A stretch of DNA of 64,000 bases from Salegentibacter sp. R32 (GTDB lineage Bacteria > Bacteroidota > Bacteroidia > Flavobacteriales > Flavobacteriaceae), in NCBI RefSeq assembly GCF_008692195.1, contig NZ_RXOM01000018.1:62001-126000 (forward strand), given 5' to 3'. The translations under genes were made by a program, and so were the position numbers. Shown here piece by piece: positions 45,215 through 51,486 of this stretch. The notes beneath the pieces were generated by a model. It saw nothing but the letters and a program-made list of their open reading frames with translations, had not been told where the DNA came from and made no database searches. The first letter of the stretch is position 1, and each line of letters opens with the position of its first letter.

Positions 45215-45703
45215 ATGAAAATTTTCTGTGGTCTACTCATTTTTTATGTATGCGTTGGGTTTTCGGTGCATAGTCCCTATAGCAATTCTTTTGTAATTGC
45301 TGAAGTAAATGGTGAAACCACCTTAACTGTACATACCACTCCGGCTGCACTTACCTATTTAGTAAAAGCCACGCAAGATTCTTTAAAAGAAGAAACCCTT
45401 ATTAACCTGAAAGAAAATAAAACCATTATCACCGAGTATTTTACAGAACATATTCACTTGATGGCCGATAGTAAAAAGCTTTCTTTAAAAAACATGATAA
45501 TGGAATCTGCCGGTCATCATGCCCTTTTAAAATTTGAAGTGAACAATCTCAATACTAAAACACTTGTTTATTCTGGGAGTATCACTGCCTTTTCAGATGT
45601 ATTTAAACGTTTTGAAAATATTGTTGAAATAAAAAGGGGAGAAGAGACCTCCAATATATTTTTATTGAAAAAAGGCCAGCTTTATTTTGAGGAGGGGTGT
45701 TAG
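45215..45703 (+). CDS. Hypothetical exported protein downstream of the YHYH protein
   Basis: A 162-aa protein with an N-terminal hydrophobic segment, IFCGLLIFYVCVGFSVHS, that may be a signal peptide. The mature region is beta-rich (TTPAALTYLVKATQDSL, HHALLKFEVNNLN, SITAFSDVFKRFENIVEIKRGEE). The start lies 3 nt after the YHYH stop, so the two are co-transcribed. I do not recognise the family. Function unknown. Confidence 0.65.
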   Translation: MKIFCGLLIFYVCVGFSVHSPYSNSFVIAEVNGETTLTVHTTPAALTYLVKATQDSLKEETLINLKENKTIITEYFTEHIHLMADSKKLSLKNMIMESAGHHALLKFEVNNLNTKTLVYSGSITAFSDVFKRFENIVEIKRGEETSNIFLLKKGQLYFEEGC

Positions 45704-45800
45704 TATAATAATGTAATTTTTTAATTTAGGATTTTACAATTAATAATTAATTGAGCGCTTTTGTTTTTTAGGATATGTTATATAAAATTCAATTTTAATA

Positions 45801-45840
45801 AAAAAACGCAACTACTTTAAAAATAAGTAATTGCGTTTTT
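45801..45840 (-). terminator. Terminator, distal copy
   Basis: Minus strand: cgcaattactt, loop, aagtagttgcg, then TTTTTT. It is the duplicate of the tRNA-Arg terminator and would stop the 160-aa gene's read-through. Confidence 0.75.
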
Positions 45841-45861
45841 GTTTTGTGACCTCGGCAGGAT
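45801..45861 (-). repeat. 61-bp direct repeat, distal copy (att-like)
   Basis: aaaaaacgcaactactttaa to ctcggcaggat. It is 58 of 61 identical to 46675-46735 in the same orientation. It contains a terminator hairpin and the last 15 nt of tRNA-Arg. The distal copy carries no upstream tRNA. Confidence 0.85.
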
Positions 45862-45930
45862 AGATTTTTTTACTCTTCATTTATATATTTTATATTTGGC
45901 ATTAATTTTAATTAAATGTATTTCAGTGGA

Positions 45931-46413
45931 TTATATACATTTTTTTATATAATTTTTATCATTATATATAGTATTGGCTTTTTTGTAAACTTTATGTATA
46001 GAGATATTAAATTTTTCAATATAATCTTTTTCATTAACCTCTTTCATAGATTTATGTGAGTGCCTTGTTAAAAAGTCAAAAAATGATTTAGTTTTATCAT
46101 TTTCATAATTCATTAATAATTTTAATTGTGCTCTATCTTTTTCGACCATTGTTGTTAATTTCAATAATTCCCTAAGATTATCTTTTGCTGTTGTTCCCTG
46201 TGCTTCAATAGTATCTTTATTACTTACATACAACATTTCTCTTAAATGTGTACAATAATCAGAAAATACATCCCTAAAATCATCTTTCCATTTGTTGATA
46301 GCTTGTGTTTCATTATTTACTTTCATCTGCCTAAATGCTAATATTCCAGCAAGTATTACAGTTAAAACGGGTATGCACATTTTAATCACATCAAGCCAAG
46401 TTATATTTTCCAT
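45931..46413 (-). CDS. Hypothetical 160-aa membrane-anchored protein carried between tRNA-derived repeats
   Basis: N-terminal membrane helix (TWLDVIKMCIPVLTVILAGILAF) and a charged helical remainder (QMKVNNETQAINKWKDDFRDVFSDYC, then LLKLTTMVEKDRAQLKLLM, and IEKFNISIHKVYKKANTIYN). The codon use is very AT-rich. It is the only gene between two copies of a 61-bp repeat that includes the tRNA-Arg 3' end, so it is probably mobile cargo. I do not recognise the family; no integrase is near. Confidence 0.65.
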   Translation of the reverse strand: MENITWLDVIKMCIPVLTVILAGILAFRQMKVNNETQAINKWKDDFRDVFSDYCTHLREMLYVSNKDTIEAQGTTAKDNLRELLKLTTMVEKDRAQLKLLMNYENDKTKSFFDFLTRHSHKSMKEVNEKDYIEKFNISIHKVYKKANTIYNDKNYIKKCI

Positions 46414-46674
46414 ATATTTTATTTAAAAAATTCAACTTTAGACAATATAACTTTAATAAATGAAATTTTACTAATAATGCCGTAAAAGCTATTTAAGTAA
46501 CCTTATTTTTATTTAACCATTTATGAATGGTTTCGGTCTCACTCTCTTTAAGAATAGAAACTATAAAAATACTTTCTATTTAAAAATTACTTTTTATATA
46601 TCTAAGTTGATTAGAACAAGTGAATTTTAATTTATCAGTTCGGGTTTGAAAATTTTATGGAGAATTTTTAAAAC
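46414..46674. other. Upstream part of the tRNA-Arg mini-island
   Basis: AT-rich, no significant ORF. It contains the perfect hairpin aaccatt-tatg-aatggtt at 46515-46532. Confidence 0.5.
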
Positions 46675-46715
46675 AAAAAACGCAACCACTTTGAAAATAA
46701 GCAATTGCGTTTTTG
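46675..46715 (-). terminator. Terminator of tRNA-Arg
   Basis: Minus strand: cgcaattgctt, loop, aagtggttgcg (three G-U pairs) and T run. Confidence 0.8.
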
Positions 46716-46735
46716 TTTTGTGACCTCGGCAGGAT
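46675..46735 (-). repeat. 61-bp direct repeat, tRNA-proximal copy (att-like)
   Basis: Direct repeat of 45801-45861 (three mismatches), overlapping the 3' end of the tRNA-Arg gene over 15 nt (46721-46735). The pair looks like attL/attR of an island integrated at the tRNA 3' end. Confidence 0.85.
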
Positions 46736-46794
46736 TCAAACCTGCAACCTTCTGAGCCGTAATCAGATGCGCTATTCAGTTGCGCCACGAGGCC
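46721..46794 (-). tRNA. tRNA-Arg (anticodon ACG)
   Basis: 74 nt. Minus strand begins GGCCTCGTGGCGCAACTGAA and ends ATCCTGCCGAGGTCA. Acceptor GGCCTCG pairs with CGAGGTC (one G-T), D-arm GCGC, anticodon stem TCTGA/TCAGA with loop TTACGGC giving ACG, and T-arm GCAGGTTTGAATCCTGC. CCA is not encoded. The 3' end carries the repeated att-like sequence. Confidence 0.95.
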
Positions 46795-46881
46795 TTTTTG
46801 CGGGTGCAAATATATTTCTTTTTCATAAAACTGCAAAGGCTTTTTGTGAAAATTCAAATTTTAAATTTCATCCCTTATTTT

Positions 46882-46889
46882 TATCTTCG
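46882..46889 (+). promoter_or_regulatory. Candidate -7 element of apt
   Basis: TATCTTCG, one base from TAnnTTTG, about 19 nt upstream of the apt ATG. Confidence 0.4.
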
Positions 46890-46908
46890 AAATTTATAAT
46901 TAATACTC

Positions 46909-47418
46909 ATGAATTTAGAAAGCTATATTAGAACCATCCCCGATTTTCCTAAAAAAGGAATTTCTTATAAAGATATCACTCCACTTTTGCAAAACCCGGA
47001 AGCCTTAGATTTCTGCGTGAAAAGTTTTACTGATAAAATCGATGCAAAAATAGATATGGTGGTCGGTATAGAATCTAGAGGATATTTCTTGGCCACTTTA
47101 CTGGCCAAACATTTTAATGCAGGATTTGTACCCATACGAAAAAAAGGAAAGTTACCATATAAAACACTTCAAGAATCGTACGATTTGGAGTATGGGCAAG
47201 ACCAATTAGAAATTCATGAAGATGCCATAAAAGCTGGGCAGAAGGTTTTAATTCATGATGATGTGCTCGCTACCGGAGGAACCGCCAAAGCTGCTTGCAA
47301 TTTAGTAGAACGTTTGGGAGGCGAAATTATTCAGTGTAATTTTTTAATAGAACTTTCTTTTCTAGAAGGAAGAAGTAAATTAGCAGATAAAAATATTTAT
47401 TCGTTACTAAGTTATTAA
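46909..47418 (+). CDS. apt: Adenine phosphoribosyltransferase Apt
   Basis: Salvage of adenine to AMP with PRPP. A 169-aa enzyme, the usual length. IRTIPDFPKKGISYKDITPLL is the family start; VVGIESRGYFLATLLA and the PRPP loop VLIHDDVLATGGTAKAAC are the catalytic core. Follows tRNA-Arg divergently, with a 110-nt spacer. Its stop overlaps the end of the next, converging small gene. Confidence 0.95.
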   Translation: MNLESYIRTIPDFPKKGISYKDITPLLQNPEALDFCVKSFTDKIDAKIDMVVGIESRGYFLATLLAKHFNAGFVPIRKKGKLPYKTLQESYDLEYGQDQLEIHEDAIKAGQKVLIHDDVLATGGTAKAACNLVERLGGEIIQCNFLIELSFLEGRSKLADKNIYSLLSY

Positions 47419-47600
47419 TTTTCTAATAGCTTTTGGTTGGGATTTGTTGCAGCGTGTTTGGTTACCCAAGTTTTCCATCCAATAATGGCCAATTGTAATT
47501 TACTGGCTTTCTCTAAATCCAGCCCTTTTTTGGTATAGTTGGGCAGTAAAATTTTATTCAATTTAGAAAGTCCTCTGAAGATTGAAGTTTTTAGTCCCAT
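47415..47600 (-). CDS. Small basic hypothetical protein
   Basis: A 61-aa basic protein with GLKTSIFRGLSKLNKILLPN, then KKGLDLEKASKLQLAIIGWKTWVTKHA. The amphipathic pattern suggests a nucleic-acid- or membrane-binding helix. Its stop overlaps that of apt by 4 nt. Conserved small proteins of this shape beside apt appear in flavobacteria (from memory); function unknown. Confidence 0.6.
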   Translation of the reverse strand: MGLKTSIFRGLSKLNKILLPNYTKKGLDLEKASKLQLAIIGWKTWVTKHAATNPNQKLLEN

Positions 47601-47624
47601 GGTTTTTCTTTTAAAAATACAAAA

Positions 47625-47653
47625 TCCTTGACAGTCAAGCTCTCAAGGATTCT
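47625..47653 (-). terminator. Terminator of the thioredoxin-like gene
   Basis: Stem aatccttga/tcaaggatt around an 11-nt loop; minus strand ends in TTTTG then TATTTTT. Confidence 0.6.
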
Positions 47654-47675
47654 ATTTTTAAGAAAATTATAGGGT

Positions 47676-48806
47676 TTAGAAACTGTTTAAATTTTCAAAT
47701 CCCATTTCCGAAAATTTATTGATTAGACTCTTTTTGCCATAACCGCTCCATTTTCTCATGATCTTACCTTTTGGATCAATGAATATAAAAGTTGGAAAGC
47801 GTGCGGCCCCATATTTAATAAAGGTTTTCCCTTTACTACCTTTACCATCCCAAATGCTTTCCCAAGTTATTTGATCTCTTTCCAGTGAGTTAAGCCAAAC
47901 TTCTTTATTCATATCACCTGAAACACTTACAATTTCTAAAGAATCTATATGTTTGTTTAAATCTTTAAGTTCTTCAACAGCTTGTATGCAAGGTCCGCAA
48001 TAGGCTGTGGTAAAATCGACTAAGGTATATTTACCTCTAAGATCGGAAAGACTGGTCAGCTCATCGTTAGGTTGGTAGGCTTCAAAATCATAATAAGCGT
48101 CACCGGCATTTAAAATTTTTTCTTCTAGAAAGATTTTAACAGGTCTACCGTATTTTCCTTTTTGGATTTCAGGGTCAAGATTCTGATAAAGTTTTCTGAC
48201 TTTTTCTTTAGAAATTTGATTTTTAAGATAGTTTAATTGAATAACGCTGGTATGAGCTTTTGGATGGGTCTTGATATAATCTATTTTAATAGTTTGTGTT
48301 AAGCTGTCTATTTTGGTAACTTGTTTGTTGATGGTAGTGGCTTTCTGCCTATCTCCCGCATAATGGGCTTTCAATACTAAATTCATGATAGAATCCCTTC
48401 TCTTTCTATGACTTTTTAGTTGGTTATCTAATTCCATCTCTTGATTTTGGGTGGGGGATCCTTCTATTTTTAAAGAATTTGGAAAATCTGAACGGTCACC
48501 GGTAACAGTTACAGATTCATTACCAATTAGCACAGAGGTGTAAAATAACTCGTCATTATAATTTCCTTGTAAGTTTAATAAAGTAGGGGGTTCTTCTAAT
48601 GTTCCTGTGAATTTAAAATTTCCATTACTCAGCATTGTACTATCAAAAACGGCCTCGGTATCCAAATTGGCTAAATAGAGTTGAGTGCTGTCAGGGAGGC
48701 CGGTAATTCTTCCGGAAATTTCAAACCTATCTGTTTTATCTTTTGGTTTTTGGTTACAAGCGAGAAGAATAATAACTAATAAAATAGTATAAAGAAGGTT
48801 TTTCAT
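47676..48806 (-). CDS. TlpA/DUF4369 family thioredoxin-like lipoprotein
   Basis: A 376-aa lipoprotein (signal LLYTILLVIILLAC, Cys17). Residues ~26-140 form the DUF4369 domain (FEISGRITGLPDSTQLYLANLD, TVTGDRSDFPNSLKIEGSPTQNQEM). Residues ~235-376 are a thioredoxin-like AhpC/TSA domain with active site YCGPC (Cys270, Cys273). The periplasmic role is thiol-disulfide exchange. It belongs to the large Bacteroidota DUF4369-TlpA family often near transport or sensor genes. Six nt lie before the gene at 48813. Confidence 0.85.
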   Translation of the reverse strand: MKNLLYTILLVIILLACNQKPKDKTDRFEISGRITGLPDSTQLYLANLDTEAVFDSTMLSNGNFKFTGTLEEPPTLLNLQGNYNDELFYTSVLIGNESVTVTGDRSDFPNSLKIEGSPTQNQEMELDNQLKSHRKRRDSIMNLVLKAHYAGDRQKATTINKQVTKIDSLTQTIKIDYIKTHPKAHTSVIQLNYLKNQISKEKVRKLYQNLDPEIQKGKYGRPVKIFLEEKILNAGDAYYDFEAYQPNDELTSLSDLRGKYTLVDFTTAYCGPCIQAVEELKDLNKHIDSLEIVSVSGDMNKEVWLNSLERDQITWESIWDGKGSKGKTFIKYGAARFPTFIFIDPKGKIMRKWSGYGKKSLINKFSEMGFENLNSF

Positions 48807-48812
48807 AGGAGT

Positions 48813-49466
48813 TTATTTTATTTTCAGGTAGTAAACATAATACCTTTCAATATTATATTCTTTATAGAAATTTTTTGTTTTTTGACTATTTACAAGGCAA
48901 TAAGAAGAAAATCCATTTTTAGCTTTGACTGGTGGAGTTATAGCAAGAATAGGATATTCTTTGCCCAATTCCAATTTAAAATATCCTTTATCGTTTTCTG
49001 TTTGAAGAGGTTTAAATATAAAACTATGATCAGCTTTTAATTTTCCCTCCAATGTCATCATGCTTGGATAATCAACTAAAATTTTGAGAGAATCTTTTAG
49101 GAATTTACCGCCGAAAATTATTTTTTGTTTATCCTCTTTTTCAAAAATCTTGGTTCTATCACATAAATTGACTTTATATTTCAGGGTGTCTTTTTCTCTT
49201 ATAATCGAGTAGGTTTTATTTTCGCAAGACACTAAATTATCATTGCTTATAATTTCGCCTTTTACAATTTCTTCTTTTCGGATTAAAAATTTTTTTCCTT
49301 TAGCAAGAGCGTCCTTACAAACAATAGATAAAGTTAAAACGTTATTAAGCTTGTTGTAAACTCTTGTTTGGCGATCATTTGTACTTTCATACTTTAGTTT
49401 TATTTTATTTTGAGTGAAACTTATGAAGGGGATCAATATTAAAAGAATATGAAGTGTATTTTTCAT
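48813..49466 (-). CDS. Hypothetical exported protein
   Basis: A 217-aa protein. Start at 49466 gives a signal MKNTLHILLILIPFISFTQN; the frame continues upstream to 49511 but without a usable signal. The mature region is beta-rich (KIKLKYESTNDRQTRVYNKL, SILCKDALAKGKKFLI-like stretch and FKPLQTENDKGYFKLELG). Lies between the M56 gene and the TlpA gene, all on the minus strand, so possibly co-transcribed. Function unknown. Confidence 0.65.
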   Translation of the reverse strand: MKNTLHILLILIPFISFTQNKIKLKYESTNDRQTRVYNKLNNVLTLSIVCKDALAKGKKFLIRKEEIVKGEIISNDNLVSCENKTYSIIREKDTLKYKVNLCDRTKIFEKEDKQKIIFGGKFLKDSLKILVDYPSMMTLEGKLKADHSFIFKPLQTENDKGYFKLELGKEYPILAITPPVKAKNGFSSYCLVNSQKTKNFYKEYNIERYYVYYLKIK

Positions 49467-49497
49467 TAAGATTATTTTAACGGAGTAACAAATACCT

Positions 49498-50799
49498 TTA
49501 TTGATGAACATAAATGGTGTTACATTCAGGATTTTTAGGGATTTCCCCAGACGTGATTGTTTCTACATTGTATTTTTCAGTATCAAAATTCGTAGTACTC
49601 CCAAAGGGATGAACAGTAGTCGTGAGACCTGAAAAAGAAATAATCACATTTTTACCGTCAGCTTGAAAAGTATAGGTGCCTATAGGATTAGAATAAGCAT
49701 TAGTTACTTCCCGAAAATGATTATCGGTTTCAAATTTAATTTCGATAGAGAGGTTGATTAGTTGGTGTTCATTATTCCTTTCTATATTAGAAAAGCGTAT
49801 TTCTGTGCCTTCTAGGTCAGCTTCCAATTGCATTTTTATCTGTTCAATTTCTTGGTTGGTTGTACTGGATTTTATAATATGGATGGGAGTAGAAGATACT
49901 TTTTCTGAAATCTCTTTGTTAGCAGAAGGGTAATATTCAACCTTCTCCTTCACATTAAAACTCCATAAAAAGAAGCCCAGTAACGGTAAAATCAACATGC
50001 TTTTTAGAAATACGTACTTTCGTGATTGTTTTTTGTTTAACATAACTATTCGTTTTTTGATGAATGATTGATAAAAATGATTGGCCAAAGTTGGCGCTTG
50101 ATAATTGGTGGCTACTTTTAATAAAGTAAGCTCGTAGTTTTTTTGTTGAATATCCTTATCTTTTGAAATCTCATTATCGGCAATAAATTCTAAATTTTCT
50201 AAGATTCTTTTTTGGTAGAACCAAGCTAACGGATTAAACCAAAATAAAATCAAAATCACTTGATTGCATAATACATCTATAGAATGGTATTGGCGACCGT
50301 GAATTTTCTCATGCTGAATAATAAAATCCAATTCATTTTTATTATAAAACTTTAAATGATACGCGATGTATTTAAAAAATGAAAAAGGGGAGAGTTTTTC
50401 AATAAGTTCAATATGGTAAAAACCTTCGGTATCTTTTCGTTTAGGGAGGTTTAAAATTTTCAATAAGCCGCAGAGCTGAATGATAAAGCGAATGAACATA
50501 AACACAACACCCACTAAATAAATGGAGAAAAGCAATTGAATCCAATCAAAATTTTCTTCTTTAATGCTATTGTGGTTTTCGATCGTGATTTCATTAACAT
50601 TGAATGAAGTAGGAGCCGCTTCCATGTAAGTTACATGAGTAAACTCTAAAAATGGAAAGCCCAACGCGCAAACAATTCCCGCTAATAAAAAGTATCGATT
50701 GTGTTTAAAAAGTGTTTCTTTCTTCAAAAAGAAAAAATCTACCAAGAAAAATAAGCTTAGAATAGCGGTACTTTTTAAAAGATAAGTGAAAAAATCCAT
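49498..50799 (-). CDS. M56 family (BlaR1/MecR1-like) metallopeptidase
   Basis: A 433-aa protein with N-terminal membrane helices (~5-25, 35-55, 88-110) and an inner zinc-protease core with HEKIH (His163, Glu164, His167) in FIIQHEKIHGRQYHS, and the fourth hydrophobic segment ILILFWFNPLAWF. A further helix (~272-290) precedes a periplasmic beta region. It is the signal-transducing protease of BlaR1 type, though the classical penicillin-binding domain is absent. Overlaps blaI by one base (TAATG). Target is the BlaI-type repressor encoded just upstream. Confidence 0.85.
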   Translation of the reverse strand: MDFFTYLLKSTAILSLFFLVDFFFLKKETLFKHNRYFLLAGIVCALGFPFLEFTHVTYMEAAPTSFNVNEITIENHNSIKEENFDWIQLLFSIYLVGVVFMFIRFIIQLCGLLKILNLPKRKDTEGFYHIELIEKLSPFSFFKYIAYHLKFYNKNELDFIIQHEKIHGRQYHSIDVLCNQVILILFWFNPLAWFYQKRILENLEFIADNEISKDKDIQQKNYELTLLKVATNYQAPTLANHFYQSFIKKRIVMLNKKQSRKYVFLKSMLILPLLGFFLWSFNVKEKVEYYPSANKEISEKVSSTPIHIIKSSTTNQEIEQIKMQLEADLEGTEIRFSNIERNNEHQLINLSIEIKFETDNHFREVTNAYSNPIGTYTFQADGKNVIISFSGLTTTVHPFGSTTNFDTEKYNVETITSGEIPKNPECNTIYVHQ

Positions 50800-51158
50800 T
50801 ACTTTTTGTTTTCAATAATTTCTAGAATTTCTCGTAATTCTTCCGCACTAATTTTTTCTTCTTTAGCAAAAAAAGAAACCATCTTTTTATACGAGTTGTC
50901 AAAAAATTTCTGTGAAGCATTCTTCATAAAGTAAGAGCTATAGGCTTCTTTATTAATTAATGGATAGTATCGGTGTGTATTTCCGAAGGCTTCGTGACCT
51001 ACAAATTTTTTTTCTTCCAGTTTTCGTACAATCGTAGAAACCGTATTGTAATGTAATTTGCTGTTAGGCATTTCTGCTAATACTTCTTTTACAAATGCTT
51101 TTTCCAGTTTCCAAAGTGCTTGCATTACTTCTTCTTCTTTATTGGTAAGTTTTTCCAT
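50799..51158 (-). CDS. BlaI/MecI family transcriptional repressor
   Basis: A 119-aa winged-helix repressor: LTNKEEEVMQALWKLEKAFVKEVLAEMPNSKLHYNTVSTIVRKLEEKKFVGHEAFGNTHRYYPLI, followed by a C-terminal dimerisation helix (KMVSFFAKEEKISAEELREILEIIE). The proteolytic site in the C-terminal half is not obvious. The regulator gene is first of the BlaI-M56-unknown-TlpA group. Immediately upstream lie three palindromes that probably are its operators. Confidence 0.92.
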   Translation of the reverse strand: MEKLTNKEEEVMQALWKLEKAFVKEVLAEMPNSKLHYNTVSTIVRKLEEKKFVGHEAFGNTHRYYPLINKEAYSSYFMKNASQKFFDNSYKKMVSFFAKEEKISAEELREILEIIENKK

Positions 51159-51231
51159 ACTGTAATTTTAGATTGCTATTTGGTGATCATGCTTTTTACT
51201 ATTATTAACCTTATATGTCCTTAAAGGATTT

Positions 51232-51262
51232 CAAACTTAAAACTAAAAAATAAGTTATACAA
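51232..51262 (-). promoter_or_regulatory. Promoter of the BlaI operon
   Basis: Minus strand: TTG (51262-51260), 20-nt spacer, TAAGTTTG (51239-51232), exact match to the Bacteroidota promoter. About 75 nt of leader precede the ATG at 51158. Palindrome 1 lies entirely in the spacer. Confidence 0.7.
51241..51256. promoter_or_regulatory. Operator-like palindrome 1
   Basis: aacta-aaaaat-aagtt. Same layout as copies 2 and 3 (arms of 5, spacer 6) with one mismatch, between the -33 and -7 elements. Confidence 0.6.
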
Positions 51263-51276
51263 CTATTTTTTTAGTT
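51261..51276. promoter_or_regulatory. Operator-like palindrome 2
   Basis: aacta-tttttt-tagtt, perfect arms, starting exactly 20 bp after palindrome 1. Overlaps the -33 element. Confidence 0.65.
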
Positions 51277-51280
51277 ATTT

Positions 51281-51296
51281 AACTATAAGTTTAGTT
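51281..51296. promoter_or_regulatory. Operator-like palindrome 3
   Basis: aacta-taagtt-tagtt, perfect arms, starting exactly 20 bp after palindrome 2. A longer inverted repeat cttaaaactaaa/tttagttttaag encloses the whole array (51236-51302). Confidence 0.65.
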
Positions 51297-51302
51297 TTAA
51301 GG

Positions 51303-51486
51303 TTGATGAGAGGTGGGTTTTTGATGTTAATCGAATTATTTTACTGTTTGACGCTGAAATGGTTAGCAGTGTGAATTTTATGTTAAGTTAGCGTAATCAA
51401 CTAACCATTTCATTAAGCTCATTTTTATAATACCTGCTTGAAATTTTTAAGGTAGTAATGAAAATTAATGATTTAAAATCTACTCA
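51303..51486. other. Upstream region of the CotH gene with an 11-bp inverted repeat
   Basis: gaaatggttag (51356-51366) and ctaaccatttc (51401-51411) are perfect inverted repeats with a 34-nt spacer, possibly an operator or a 5' UTR hairpin. No gene seen. Confidence 0.5.

Noticed and set aside
46490-46570. Minus-strand 26-codon stretch with ESETETIHKWLNKNKV resembling an HTH or integrase remnant
   Set aside because: Too short, lacks a start and the resemblance is not specific; kept only as a hint of decayed mobile-element coding sequence.
46627-46857. A 76-aa minus-strand ORF over the tRNA-Arg gene
   Set aside because: It is the translation of the tRNA and its flanks (reading GSEGCRFESCRGH); no promoter or family, and the tRNA fold is clear.
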